Origin: CAIWHR01 sp963713275
GTDB taxonomy: Bacteria > Pseudomonadota > Gammaproteobacteria > Burkholderiales > Casimicrobiaceae
NCBI GenBank assembly: GCA_963713275.1
Contig: CAVQLG010000023.1
Span: forward strand, 1 to 64,000
Length of the DNA: 64,000 nucleotides
Reading direction: 5' to 3'
The first letter of the stretch is position 1, and every line of letters starts with the position of its first letter. The notes under the pieces are model-generated. The model was given only the letters and a program-made list of their open reading frames with translations, was not told the DNA's origin and made no database searches. Positions 36,190 to 44,915 of this stretch are shown in pieces. The position numbers and the translations under genes are program-made.

Positions 36190-36522
36190 CGTCTTCAGCC
36201 TCCCGTCGCTCACTTCACAGCGGCGCGTGCGGCGGCGCCGCGGCGCGCCGCCTTCGCGCCAACGATGAAGCTGTCTGCAGCGCCGCCGCGAGCCCCAGGG
36301 ACAACGGGAATCCGGCCCGCGATTCGCGGGGGCGAACGCCCGGCGCGTACGGTTCGAATGTCCAACGGCATGGCAGAGAGTATCCGCGGCACGGGCGCTT
36401 GCGGTCAACGGCGCCATTCGTCCCGCGCGCGGCGTTGGCACCCCGGCGCGGCGTATCATAGGCGCGACCCGCAAGCCCTGCCGTGCGCCGTACCGCGGGC
36501 CGGCGCATGCGCGGAGGGATCC
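36190..36522. other. divergent intergenic region between patatin and LysE-type genes
   Basis: About 330 GC-rich bases. TATCAT at 36454-36459 is the best -10-like hexamer on the plus strand, with TTGGCA 13 bases before it, which is too close for a normal promoter. Otherwise nothing can be read. Confidence 0.35.
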
Positions 36523-37143
36523 ATGCTCGGCATTCACAACTACGCGAGCTTCGTGCTCGCGATCGTCGTGTTCCAGCTCGTGCCCGGCCCGGGCACGATT
36601 GCGATTCTCAACGCCACGGCGCGCAGCGGCGTACCGGCGGGGCTTGCCGCGGTGCTGGGGACCCTGGCCGGAGACCTCGTCTACATGGCGGCGGCCGTTG
36701 CCGGCTTGGCGGCGGTGATGCAAGCCACCCCGATGGTGTTCGAGGCGCTGCAGTGGTTCGGCGCGGCGTATCTGTGCTGGATCGGCGTCGGGCTCCTGCG
36801 GGCGCGCATGGAATCGGGCGCGGCAGCCTTGGCGCCGAGACGATCGGGCGCGGTCCACTTCCGCCAAGCGTTCGCGGTGAGCCTCACCAATCCCAAGGTC
36901 GTGTTGTTCTTCGTCGCCTTCTTTCCGCTGTTCCTGCGCGCCGACTCCTCCGCGGTGACGCTGGTCGCGATGATGGTCCACGTCACCTTCATCAGCCTCG
37001 CGTACCAGGCCCTGCTGGTGTGGGCGGGCAACGCCGCAGCCCGGCGTCTTCGTGCCTGGCCGCAGGCGCGGCGACTGGCGACGCGGATCGCCGGAGTGGC
37101 GCTTCTGGGCTTCGGGGTCAAGCTCGCGGTAAGCAACCGCTGA
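36523..37143 (+). CDS. LysE/RhtB-family amino-acid exporter
   Basis: A 206-residue inner-membrane exporter with six helices. The N-terminal signature FQLVPGPGTIAILNATARSG and the second block FRQAFAVSLTNPKVVLFFVA followed by FFPLF are diagnostic for the LysE/RhtB superfamily. Members expel amino acids such as homoserine, threonine, leucine or lysine; the substrate cannot be told from sequence. The ATG at 36523 has GGAGGG just upstream. It is a single gene followed by a 234-base gap. A divergent regulator, which LysE itself has, is absent; the neighbour is the patatin gene. Confidence 0.9.
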   Translation: MLGIHNYASFVLAIVVFQLVPGPGTIAILNATARSGVPAGLAAVLGTLAGDLVYMAAAVAGLAAVMQATPMVFEALQWFGAAYLCWIGVGLLRARMESGAAALAPRRSGAVHFRQAFAVSLTNPKVVLFFVAFFPLFLRADSSAVTLVAMMVHVTFISLAYQALLVWAGNAAARRLRAWPQARRLATRIAGVALLGFGVKLAVSNR

Positions 37144-37377
37144 CCCGCGTCGCTGCGTGGGGTGCGTCCCGGCGGCACGATCTCGCTCATCGACGTGCTC
37201 CCGGTTGGGGCGATGGCCGCGGCGCTGGCGCGTCTGACGGCAGGCGTGCCGTGCGGCAACGTCTGCATCGAGCGCGAAGCCTCAGCCCGCCGCGCGGACA
37301 CGGGACACGACGCAGCAGCCGCGGTGTAAGCTTCGCGGCGTCGGCGCCGATCCGGCGCCCGGATGCGGAGGACCCGA

Positions 37378-38097
37378 ATGAGCGAGTTCATACTCGTGCA
37401 CGGCGCCTGGCACGGCGGCTGGTGCTGGCAGCGGGTGCTGCCGCTGCTGCGCGCGGCGGGACACGGCGCGCACGCGGTCACGCTGACCGGATGCGGTGAG
37501 CGCGCCCACCTGCTCGCGCGGGGCATTCGCCTGCAGACGCACATCGACGACGTGCTGGGCCTCATTCGCTGCGAGGAGCTCGCCAGCGTCGTGCTGGTCG
37601 GGCACAGCTACGCCGGGATCGTCATCACCGGCGTCGCCGACGCGCTGCTGCGCAGCACGCCCACGGCGCTGCGGCAGCTCGTCTATCTCGACGCGGTGAC
37701 CCCCCACTCCGGCGAGAGCTGGTCCAGCCAGCATCCGGCCGAGACCGTGGCCGCGCGCGTGCAGGCGGCGCAGGCCAGCGGCGGGCTCGCGCTGCCGCCG
37801 CCGGACGCGAGCGTCTTCGGCCTCGCCGGCGACGACCTCGCCTGGGTCAACCGGCGCCAGACGCCGCATCCTTTTGCCGTGTACCAGGAACCGCTCGAGT
37901 TCGACGCCGCGCGCCTTGCCGCGGTGCCGCGCTGCTTCGTCGACTGCACGCGTCCGGCGCTGCCGACGATCGCGGTCATGCGCGAACGGGTACGCCGCGA
38001 ACCCGGCTGGCGCGTAGTCGAGCTCGCCACCGGACACGACCCGATGGTGAGCGCGCCGGAGGAACTCGCCGGCATCCTGCGATCGTGCGCCGTCTGA
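37378..38097 (+). CDS. alpha/beta hydrolase (EstC-like esterase family)
   Basis: A 239-residue cytosolic hydrolase. The N-terminal oxyanion region is FILVHGAWHGGWCWQRVLPL; the nucleophile elbow is VVLVGHSYAGIVITG with Ser in G-x-S-x-G; later acidic and His residues are in VYLDAVTP and ATGHDPMVSAPEELA (catalytic His followed by DPM). This arrangement matches the pyrethroid-hydrolase/EstC-like subgroup. The natural substrate is unknown. The ATG at 37378 was preferred to 37363 because family proteins begin directly with a short strand (FILVHGAW). GTGTAAGCTT about 50 bases upstream may include the -10 hexamer. Stands alone. Confidence 0.9.
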   Translation: MSEFILVHGAWHGGWCWQRVLPLLRAAGHGAHAVTLTGCGERAHLLARGIRLQTHIDDVLGLIRCEELASVVLVGHSYAGIVITGVADALLRSTPTALRQLVYLDAVTPHSGESWSSQHPAETVAARVQAAQASGGLALPPPDASVFGLAGDDLAWVNRRQTPHPFAVYQEPLEFDAARLAAVPRCFVDCTRPALPTIAVMRERVRREPGWRVVELATGHDPMVSAPEELAGILRSCAV

Positions 38098-38226
38098 GAC
38101 CCGTGACGAAATCGTCGCAAGCGGAACGGGATGCTGGAATGGCCGCGCGCAGGCGTGGACGGGTCGGCGCGCCACCGGAATCCGGCGCGACGGTGGGTTG
38201 GAGCTGCGCCGATGCCGAGGTGGTCC

Positions 38227-38439
38227 CTACGGCGACGATCGACGGCCCGGCTTGCCTGTCGCAGGCGGCGCCGACGCGCCCGGTGCCGCCTTCACCGGCT
38301 TGCGCACCGTGCCGTCCTCGTCGGCCGCGAACCGGAAACGCCCGTGCAGGATGCATCCGCGCATCCCGGGATCACAGCGCGCGCCGTTCACCCGCTGGCA
38401 TACGTTGTCGATGTCGTGTGGGCAGGACCAGGAACTCAT
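38227..38439 (-). CDS. small cysteine-rich conserved protein
   Basis: A 70-residue protein beginning MSSWSCPHDIDNVCQRVNGA, then RCDPGMRGCILHGRFRF and a Pro/Ala/Lys-rich tail. The four cysteines (CPHD...C.RV....CDPGMRGC) form a compact putative metal-binding unit, and I recognise the pattern from small uncharacterised betaproteobacterial proteins. The tail after about residue 35 is probably disordered. The function is unknown; zinc or iron-sulfur binding is a guess from the Cys spacing. It lies alone on the minus strand between the esterase and the small Lys-rich gene. Confidence 0.65.
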   Translation of the reverse strand: MSSWSCPHDIDNVCQRVNGARCDPGMRGCILHGRFRFAADEDGTVRKPVKAAPGASAPPATGKPGRRSSP

Positions 38440-38504
38440 GGGGGCGCTCCGCGGCGCTATTGTGCTCCGGGCGCGTCACCTGCGGCAACCGCGACGCGCG
38501 AAGC

Positions 38505-38530
38505 GAGGTCCGGCGGCCCCCCCGGACCTC
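38505..38530. other. 9-bp perfect hairpin
   Basis: GAGGTCCGG and CCGGACCTC pair around a CGGCCCCC loop in the gap between the two small genes (38440-38693, otherwise empty). There is no T-run on either side. It could be a terminator-like or protein-binding structure. Confidence 0.35.
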
Positions 38531-38693
38531 CGCTCGGGGGCGCTTTCCGGCGCGGCCGAAGATGAAATGTCGGCGCGGCGCAACAGCGCCACCGGCGCCG
38601 CCGGTCCGCAGGCTCCCGCTGGCGCCTGTTTTGCGGTAAAAAGGACTCTGGCCGCGCGCCGCACGGCCACTCTTCGTCCCTGGAGGTACCCCT

Positions 38694-38849
38694 TTGGCAC
38701 GAACGAACTTCGAATTCCAGAAACGGCAAAGGGAGCTCGAGAAGAAGCGCAAGAAGGAAGAGAAAAAGCAGAAGAAACAGGAACGAACCCCCTCGTCTCC
38801 CGAGACCGACAGCGGCGCGAGCGACACCCCGCCCGTGCCTTCGGCCTGA
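38694..38849 (+). CDS. small lysine-rich charged protein
   Basis: A 51-residue ORF starting at a TTG (38694) 11 bases after TGGAGG. It reads MARTNFEFQKRQRELEKKRK, then KEEKKQKKQERTPSSPE and a short acidic/Pro tail. The first 32 residues form one continuous, strongly basic helix; the rest is disordered. I recognise the pattern (MARTNF-x-[FY]-x-KRQ-[RK]-EL-x-KK) from small betaproteobacterial proteins of unknown function. A role with RNA or ribosomes would suit the charge but is conjecture. The codon pattern and good ribosome-binding site make it very likely real. Confidence 0.7.
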   Translation: MARTNFEFQKRQRELEKKRKKEEKKQKKQERTPSSPETDSGASDTPPVPSA

Positions 38850-39114
38850 TGCGCAGCGCCCGCGCGCGCTCGACCCAGGGGCGTGGGCGGGGCGTGCCCT
38901 CGTTCGCCACCGGTGCGGACGCGTTGCCCGCATGGAGGTGGAAACCATCCCATCCGTCGACCCCGGTCCCTCGCGGCCCGGCCTGCGGCCGGCGCGCAAC
39001 AGCGGTGGCGGGCCAACGCGTGACCGGCCGCAGGCGCGCGCCGGTCGCCGATTGCGCGTTCTCGAACCCGCGCCCAAAGGTGTAGAGTAGCCGCCGCAAC
39101 CCCGCCAGAAGCCG

Positions 39115-39513
39115 ATGCCCCGCCCTTCCGCACCCCCCGATTCCGCGCGCCTCGACCGCATCGTCGCCGAGGCGCGGCGGGCCCGCGAGGAGCGTGAACA
39201 AGGTTACCGGGAGCGAGCACTCAAGATCTATCCCTGGGTTTGTGGCCGTTGCGCGCGGACGTTCGACCTTACGACGGTGCGCCAGCTCACGGTCCATCAC
39301 CGCGACCACAACCACGACAACAACCCGCCCGACGGCAGCAACTGGGAGTTGCTCTGCGTCTATTGCCACGACAACGAGCACGCGCGCGAGACCGAGGCGC
39401 GGGCAGCGGCAAGCGCTTCCGGTGCGACCGAGCGCCCGGTGCAACCGGGCGCCCCGGCGCGACGCCACCGGCCGTTTGCGGCGCTGCAGTCACTGCTCAA
39501 GCGCAACAGCTGA
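39115..39513 (+). CDS. yajD: YajD-family HNH nuclease
   Basis: A 132-residue protein with an HNH fold. After a charged N-terminal helix (about 10-38) come the first zinc Cys pair WVCGRCARTF, the core LTVHHRDHNHDNNPPDGSNW with the HNH-type His residues, and the second pair ELLCVYCHDNEHARE. This corresponds to YajD of enterobacteria, for which nuclease activity is assumed from the fold; its role in the cell is not known. The C-terminal 40 residues are low-complexity. Start ATG at 39115 is the first in frame. A dispersed repeat begins directly behind the stop. Confidence 0.9.
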   Translation: MPRPSAPPDSARLDRIVAEARRAREEREQGYRERALKIYPWVCGRCARTFDLTTVRQLTVHHRDHNHDNNPPDGSNWELLCVYCHDNEHARETEARAAASASGATERPVQPGAPARRHRPFAALQSLLKRNS

Positions 39514-39514
39514 C

Positions 39515-39670
39515 AGGCTGCGAAGAAACCGTCGCGAGCGGCCGCAGGGCAAGGCGCGCGCGCGTGAACCACGAGACACCGCAGGCGAACGCGCGAGCAG
39601 TGAGCGAATGGCGGCGCAAGACCGCCGGCGCAGCAGATCTGGGATTGCTACACGGGCTCTTCGGCCGCTG
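39515..39670. repeat. dispersed ~140-bp repeat, copy 1
   Basis: Starts GCGAAGAAACCGTCGCGAGC right behind yajD and ends near CGCAGCAGATCTGGGATTGC. It shares its landmarks, in the same order, with 51121-51262 and 55010-55142: a GAAG.AA.CGTCGCGA start, an AAG(C/G)CGC..(C)G block, GCAACCTCGCAGG or GAGACACCGCAGG, AGCAGTGAGCG or GCATGAGCAAG, and an end in GCGCAGCAGA. No coding content. Confidence 0.6.
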
Positions 39671-39691
39671 ACACGCGCCCTGCCCACGAAC

Positions 39692-40105
39692 GTGGACTCC
39701 CGCCTGCTGGCCGACGCGCTGGTCGTCGCTCACCTCGTCTTCATCGTGTTCGTCGTCGCCGGCGGCCTCATCGTGCTGCGCTGGCCGCGCGTTGCCTGGC
39801 TGCACCTGCCCGCGGTCGCCTGGGGAATCTACGCCGAGGCGACCGCGACGGTCTGCCCGCTGACGCCGCTCGAGAACCTCTGGCGCCGCCAGGCCGGCGA
39901 CGCCGGTTACGCGGGAGGCTTTGTCGAGCACTACCTCGTTCCGCTGATCTACCCGGCCGGGCTCACGCCCCGGCTGCAGTTGGCGATCGCCGCGTTCGTG
40001 ACGCTGGTCAATCTCGTGATCTATGCTGCCGTCTGGCGAAGCAGGCGCAAACGCGCCCCGCGCGCGACTGCGGCGCCCGCCCGCGGCCCGCCCGAACCGA
40101 CATGA
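39692..40105 (+). CDS. DUF2784 family membrane protein
   Basis: A 137-residue inner-membrane protein with four helices. The signature LLADALVVAHLVFIVFVVAG, LRWPRVAWLHLPAVAWGIYA, CPLTPLENLWRRQAGDAGY and FVEHYLVPLIYPAGLTPRLQ matches DUF2784 from end to end. Function unknown. A GTG at 39692 is the best start because it places the first helix at residue 5 as in relatives; the long frame further upstream runs through the dispersed repeat and yajD. No partner gene suggests a role. Confidence 0.87.
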   Translation: MDSRLLADALVVAHLVFIVFVVAGGLIVLRWPRVAWLHLPAVAWGIYAEATATVCPLTPLENLWRRQAGDAGYAGGFVEHYLVPLIYPAGLTPRLQLAIAAFVTLVNLVIYAAVWRSRRKRAPRATAAPARGPPEPT

Positions 40106-40218
40106 CGCAACCGACATGACGCCGCGGCGGGAAAGGCGTACCCTACGCGGCGCGAGCGCCCTGCCCGCGCCACCCGTGCGTCCCGCACGACCCACGCCCC
40201 ACCCTCGAAGAGTCCACG

Positions 40219-40386
40219 ATGACCCTCTGTCCGATCGCGATTGCCGTTGGCTGCCAGAAGTGCCTGGCGTTCCCCGTGTGCCCCCTCAAGTCGGTGCTGG
40301 GCGACCAGCCGTCGCGCGCCGAGCTCGACGCCAAGCGGCAGCCAGCCGCCAAGAAGGGCCGCGGCGAAGCCAAGCCGCGACCGTGA
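40219..40386 (+). CDS. small four-cysteine protein
   Basis: A 55-residue ORF from the ATG at 40219: MTLCPIAIAVGCQKCLAFPV, then CPLKSVLGDQPSR and a basic tail KRQPAAKKGRGEAKPRP. The Cys pattern C-x7-C-x2-C-x5-C near the N-terminus looks like a small metal or Fe-S site, and I recall close relatives (MTLCPIALAVGCKKCP..) in several proteobacterial groups. Function unknown. The tail is positively charged. It precedes the KAS III-type gene by 76 bases on the same strand and could be cotranscribed. Confidence 0.68.
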   Translation: MTLCPIAIAVGCQKCLAFPVCPLKSVLGDQPSRAELDAKRQPAAKKGRGEAKPRP

Positions 40387-40462
40387 CGGCCGCCGGCTGA
40401 CGCCGCCCAACGGGCCTGCGCGCCAGAACCTGGCGGTTGCACGAGCACGGGGGGAAACACCG

Positions 40463-41623
40463 ATGACCTACGCCGCCATCACGGGCTGGGGAAAGTGCAT
40501 GCCTCCCCTCGTGCTCACCAATGCCGATCTCGCGACATTCATGGACACCGACGACGAATGGGTCGTCACCCGCACGGGCATCCGCGAGCGGCGGGTGTCG
40601 CACGTCTGCGGGCTCGACCTGTCGTACGTGGCCAGTCGCCGTGCGCTCGCCTGCGCCGCCGTCACCGCGGCGGACATCGACCTCGTCGTCTACGGCAGCT
40701 GCACGACCGACGAGCTCATCCCGAACACGTCCTCCGGGCTGCAGTTCCGGCTCGGGGCGACCAACGCCGCGGCGATGGACGTCAACACCGCGTGCACGAG
40801 CTTTCTCTACGCGCTCTCGACGGCGAGCGCGCTGATCCGCTCCGGCGCGATCCGCAGCGCGCTGGTCGTCGGCGTCGAGGTGATCACGCCGTTCATGGAC
40901 TGGCACAACCGCAACGTCGCCGTCCTCTTCGGCGACGGAGCCGCCGCGGTCGTCGTCCAGGCCACCGACCGGCCCGAAGGCGTGCTGGGCGAGAAGCTCG
41001 GCTGCTACGCCGACGCCCGGCAGACGCTGCGGGTGCGAGGCACCGGCCTCGCCTACGCCGACCACGGCATCACCTACGGCGACACGCTGTGGGATTTCGA
41101 CGGCCAGGAGATCTACAAGCGCGCGGTCGTCGGCATGAGCCTCGCCTCGTCGGACGTCCTGGCCCGCTGCGGGCACACGATCGACGACGTCGGGCTCGTC
41201 GTTCCGCACCAGGCGAACCTGCGGATCATCGAGTTCGTCGCCCGCAAGCTCGGCGTGCCCATGGACAGGGTGTTCCTCACCGTGCAGCGCTACGGCAACA
41301 TGTCCGCGGCCACGGTGCCGGTGGCGCTGGTCGAGGCGCTCGAGGCAGGTCGCGTGCAGCCGCATTCGCTCGTGCTCACGCCCGCGTTCGGCGGCGGCCT
41401 CACCTGGTGCTCGCATCTCGTTCGCTGGGGCGAGCGCACGACGCCGCTCGACACGACGAGCGTCGACCTGCCGCCGCCCACGCTGTCGGCGCTGGACATG
41501 GTGCGCGAGTTCATGGCCCGGAAAGGGGCGCCCGGACGTTCCGCGGACCGCCTCAACGCGGTCCGCCTCGCCGAGTCGATGGGGGTGCCGGCCAACGCTG
41601 AGCCGTCGCCGGGCGCCGGCTGA
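40463..41623 (+). CDS. 3-oxoacyl-ACP synthase III family protein
   Basis: A 386-residue thiolase-fold condensing enzyme. The catalytic triad of KAS III is present: Cys in AMDVNTACTSFLYALS, His in VVPHQANLRIIEFVA and Asn in QRYGNMSAATVPVALVEA. The glycine-rich end GGGLTWCSHLVRW is also typical. After this the protein has an unusual extension of about 60 residues (DTTSVDLPPPTLSALDMVRE onward) absent from housekeeping FabH, so it is a FabH paralogue whose acyl substrate is uncertain rather than the main fatty-acid initiator. The ATG at 40463 gives the normal N-terminus (MTYAAITGWGKCMPP). It converges on rodA. Confidence 0.88.
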   Translation: MTYAAITGWGKCMPPLVLTNADLATFMDTDDEWVVTRTGIRERRVSHVCGLDLSYVASRRALACAAVTAADIDLVVYGSCTTDELIPNTSSGLQFRLGATNAAAMDVNTACTSFLYALSTASALIRSGAIRSALVVGVEVITPFMDWHNRNVAVLFGDGAAAVVVQATDRPEGVLGEKLGCYADARQTLRVRGTGLAYADHGITYGDTLWDFDGQEIYKRAVVGMSLASSDVLARCGHTIDDVGLVVPHQANLRIIEFVARKLGVPMDRVFLTVQRYGNMSAATVPVALVEALEAGRVQPHSLVLTPAFGGGLTWCSHLVRWGERTTPLDTTSVDLPPPTLSALDMVREFMARKGAPGRSADRLNAVRLAESMGVPANAEPSPGAG

Positions 41624-41664
41624 CGGTGGGCGCCGGCGGCCTCGCGCACCGGACGTGCCGGGCT

Positions 41665-42768
41665 TCAGGTCGTGACGAGCTTGCGGTGCGCCTGCACACT
41701 CATCAGGATGCCGAGCCCGACGAACAGCGACACCAGCGCCGTCCCGCCGTAGGACATCATCGGCAGCGGCACGCCGACGATCGGCAGCACGCCGCTCACC
41801 ATGCCCATGTTGACGAAGGCGTAGGTGAAGAACATCAGCGTGATCGCGCCGGCGGTGAGCCGCGCGAACAGCGTCGACGCGTTGGCCGTGATGACGAGCC
41901 CGCGCCCGAGGAGCAACACGTAGAGCACGAGCAGGATGGCGTTGCCGACCAGCCCGAACTCCTCGCCGTAGACGGCGAAGATGAAATCGGTGTGCCGCTC
42001 GGGCAGGAAGTCGAGGTGCGTCTGCGTCCCGTTGAGCCAACCCTTGCCGGTGACGCCGCCGGAGCCGATGGCGATCGACGCCTGGGTCGAGTGGTACCCG
42101 GTGCCCAGCGGATCGCGCGAGGGGTCGAGGAACGTGAGGATCCGCTCCTGCTGGTAGGGCCGCAGCAACGGCCACGCGAGCGGCGCCGCCACGGCGCCCA
42201 ACGCGGCGAGGCCGGCGATCAGCTTCCACGACAGCCCGGCGAGAAAGAGCACGTAGAACCCCGAGGCGCCGATCAGGAGCGACGTGCCCAGGTCCGGCTG
42301 GCGCTTGATCAGGACGACCGGGACGACGATCAGCGCCGCGGCCAGCAGGAAGTCGCGCCAGCCGAGACGGCCCTCGAACTTCTGGAAGTACCAGGCAAGC
42401 ATCAGCGGCAGCGCGATCTTCATGAGCTCGGAGGGCTGGATGCGGGCAACGCCCAGGTTGAGCCAGCGTTTGGAGCCGTTGACCGTGACGCCGAACAGCG
42501 CCACGCCGACGAGCAGGATCACCGACAGGGCGTACAACGGCACGGCGATTCGCGCGAGCGTCTGCGGCGGCACGTTCGCGAGAAACCACATCAACACCAG
42601 CGCCACGCCGAGGCTCACCAACTGGTTGTCGATCCGCGCGAAGCTCTGGTCGGTCGCGGAATAGAGCGTGATCAGACCGATGCCGGCGATCGCCAACGCC
42701 ACCGCCAGCAGGAAGGTGTCGATGCGGCGCGTGAGCATTTCCCACAGCCGCGTGAGGATGACTGGCAT
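41665..42768 (-). CDS. rodA: RodA peptidoglycan glycosyltransferase
   Basis: SEDS-family glycan polymerase (367 residues, about ten helices) of the elongasome, partner of PBP2. Landmarks are LITLYSATDQ, VNGSKRWLNLGVARIQPSEL, the long loop with PYQQERILTFLDPSRDPLGT and GYHSTQASIAIGSGGVTGKG, and FIFAVYGEEFGLVGN. The WLNLGVARIQPSE and catalytic Asp-containing loop regions are intact. The start at 42768 (MPVILTRLWEMLTRRID) fits family length; the longer frame upstream is Arg-rich and lies between rodA and mrdA. Last gene of the mre operon, 137 bases after mrdA. Confidence 0.95.
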   Translation of the reverse strand: MPVILTRLWEMLTRRIDTFLLAVALAIAGIGLITLYSATDQSFARIDNQLVSLGVALVLMWFLANVPPQTLARIAVPLYALSVILLVGVALFGVTVNGSKRWLNLGVARIQPSELMKIALPLMLAWYFQKFEGRLGWRDFLLAAALIVVPVVLIKRQPDLGTSLLIGASGFYVLFLAGLSWKLIAGLAALGAVAAPLAWPLLRPYQQERILTFLDPSRDPLGTGYHSTQASIAIGSGGVTGKGWLNGTQTHLDFLPERHTDFIFAVYGEEFGLVGNAILLVLYVLLLGRGLVITANASTLFARLTAGAITLMFFTYAFVNMGMVSGVLPIVGVPLPMMSYGGTALVSLFVGLGILMSVQAHRKLVTT

Positions 42769-42905
42769 CAGAAGCGGGGCCCAAAGATGAGAACGCGCGG
42801 CGGGCGGTCGCCGACCGCCGCCCGCGGCACGCCGCTCGGCCTGCGGGCGGCTCGCCGCCAACCCCCACGCGCCGGCTTCCCGGCTTCGGCGCACGCTGGC
42901 GCGCA

Positions 42906-44891
42906 TCAGTCGCTCTCGTCGTCCGCCTCGGGAGGCGCCAGGGGCAGCGCCGGCGCCGGTCCGGCCTTCCTCTCGCCGGCGAGATAGTAGTCGAAAACCT
43001 GGCGCGCGATGGGCGCCGCCGCCTGCGCACCGAAGCCGCCGTTTTCGACCAGCACCGCGAGCGCGAGCCGCGGCTTGTCGGCCGGGGCGTAGGCCATGTA
43101 CCACGCGTGATCGCGCATCCGCTCGTCGACGAGGTGCGCCTTGTACTCGGCGCCCTTGAGCGAGAACACCTGCGCGGTCCCGGTCTTGCCCGCGGACACG
43201 TAGGGGGTGTTGCGAAACGCCTTCGCACTGGTGCCCTCGCTGGCGACGCCGACCAGCGCGTTCTTGATCACCGCCACGTGTTCGGGCCTAAGCGGCACCG
43301 TGTGCGAGGGCTCCGGCTCGAGCTGCCGCACCTGGCCGCTGCGCGTGTCGCGGACGAACTTGACGAGGTGCGGGCGGAACGCGACGCCGTCGTTGGCGAG
43401 CGTCGCCGTCGCCGCCGCGAGCTGTAACGGCGTGAACGCGGTGTAACCCTGGCCGATGCCCGCCGAGATGCTGTCGCCGAGATACCACTTGCGGTGCTCC
43501 TCGCGGTAGTTCTTGCCGGTGAAGCGCTGCCGCTTCCATTCGCGCGACGGCAGCACGCCCGTGAGCTCGCCCTCGATGTCGATGCCCGTCTTGCGGCCAA
43601 AGCTGAACTGCGACATGAAACGATGCGTGTCGTCGATGTCGGTCTCGCTGGCGAGGACGTAGTAGTACGTGTCGCAGGAAGCGACGATCGACTTGTACAT
43701 GTCGACGATTCCGTGGCCGCCCTTCTTGTCGTCGCGGAAGCGGTGGGAAGACCCCGCGATCTGGAAGTAGCCCGGATCGGAGATCGTCTGCCCCGGCGTG
43801 CGCCGTCCGGACGTCAGCGCCGCCAGCGCGAGGAAGGGCTTGATCGTGGAGCCCGGCGGATACGCGCCGCGCAGCGGCCGGTTGAGCAGCGGCTTGTCGG
43901 GCGAGTCGTTGAGGAGCTCCCAGTTGACCGCGTCGATGCCCTCGACGAAGAGATTAGGGTCGAATCCGGGACGCGAGACGAAGGCGAGCACGTCGCCGGT
44001 GGCAGGTTCGATCGCGACCAACGCGCCGCGCCGCGCGCCGAACGCCGCCTCGGCGACCTCCTGCAGCCCGATGTCGAGGGAGAGCCGCAGGTCGTTGCCG
44101 GCAACCGGGGGCGTGCGCGACAGCGTGCGCACGGCCCGCCCGCCGGCGTCGACCTCGACCTCCTCGACCCCGGTGACCCCGTGCAGCTCGCGCTCGTAGG
44201 AAAGCTCGATGCCGACCTTGCCGATGTAGTCGGAGCCCTTGTAGTTCGCGGTTTCATCCCAGTCCGCAATGCGGGCGAGGTCGCGGTCGTTGATGCGCCC
44301 GATATAGCCGACGACGTGCGAGGCGATCTCGCCGTAGGGGTACTGGCGGAACAGCCGCGCCTTGATCTCGACGCCCGGGAAGCGGAAGCGGTTGACGGCG
44401 AAGCGCGCGACCTCCTCGTCGGTGAGCCGGGTGCGCAGCGGCAGGCTCTCGAAGTTGCGCGATTCCTCCAGCAGCTTGCGAAACCGCTTGCGGTCGCGGG
44501 GCTGGACGTCGACGATCGCCGCCAGCGCGTCGATGGTCTCGTCGAGACCGCGGATGCGCGACGGCTGCAGCTCGAGCGTGTACGCCGAGTAGCTCTGGGC
44601 GAGCACGACACCGTTGCGATCGGTGATCACGCCGCGGTTCGGCACGATGGGCACGACGGCGATGCGGTTCGTCTCCGCCAGCGTCTGGTAGTGCTCGTGC
44701 CGGAACACCTGCAGGACCAGGAAGCGGACGAAGAGCGCGCCGAACGCGAGCAGGACCAGGGCCCCCGCGACAACCACGCGGCGACGAAAGAGGTAGAGCT
44801 GCTGCTCGGGCGTCCTGGCCTCGGCGGCGCCCCACTCGGCGCCGTTCGAACGGCGGCGCCTCTGACGGAAGAACAGGTAGCGGGAGGGCAT
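42906..44891 (-). CDS. mrdA: PBP2 (MrdA) peptidoglycan D,D-transpeptidase
   Basis: Class B penicillin-binding protein of 661 residues that crosslinks lateral wall during elongation together with RodA. One N-terminal anchor helix (about 36-60) is followed by the pedestal domain (VPNRGVITDRNGVVLAQSYS) and the transpeptidase domain with the active Ser in YPPGSTIKPFLALAALTSG (S-x-x-K), the S-x-N-type region around YKSIVASCDTYYYVLASE and the KTG motif in SAGKTGTAQVFS. A short low-complexity tail ends the protein. It lies between mreD and rodA as in most betaproteobacteria. Confidence 0.96.
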   Translation of the reverse strand: MPSRYLFFRQRRRRSNGAEWGAAEARTPEQQLYLFRRRVVVAGALVLLAFGALFVRFLVLQVFRHEHYQTLAETNRIAVVPIVPNRGVITDRNGVVLAQSYSAYTLELQPSRIRGLDETIDALAAIVDVQPRDRKRFRKLLEESRNFESLPLRTRLTDEEVARFAVNRFRFPGVEIKARLFRQYPYGEIASHVVGYIGRINDRDLARIADWDETANYKGSDYIGKVGIELSYERELHGVTGVEEVEVDAGGRAVRTLSRTPPVAGNDLRLSLDIGLQEVAEAAFGARRGALVAIEPATGDVLAFVSRPGFDPNLFVEGIDAVNWELLNDSPDKPLLNRPLRGAYPPGSTIKPFLALAALTSGRRTPGQTISDPGYFQIAGSSHRFRDDKKGGHGIVDMYKSIVASCDTYYYVLASETDIDDTHRFMSQFSFGRKTGIDIEGELTGVLPSREWKRQRFTGKNYREEHRKWYLGDSISAGIGQGYTAFTPLQLAAATATLANDGVAFRPHLVKFVRDTRSGQVRQLEPEPSHTVPLRPEHVAVIKNALVGVASEGTSAKAFRNTPYVSAGKTGTAQVFSLKGAEYKAHLVDERMRDHAWYMAYAPADKPRLALAVLVENGGFGAQAAAPIARQVFDYYLAGERKAGPAPALPLAPPEADDESD

Positions 44892-44915
44892 CGCGGCGGG
44901 CGCAGGCAGGACGGG

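Noticed and set aside
37162..37329. 55-codon GTG-started ORF before the esterase gene
   Set aside because: VRPGGTISLIDVLPVGAMAA looks protein-like, but there is no ribosome-binding site, no recognised family and the gap also holds the esterase promoter.
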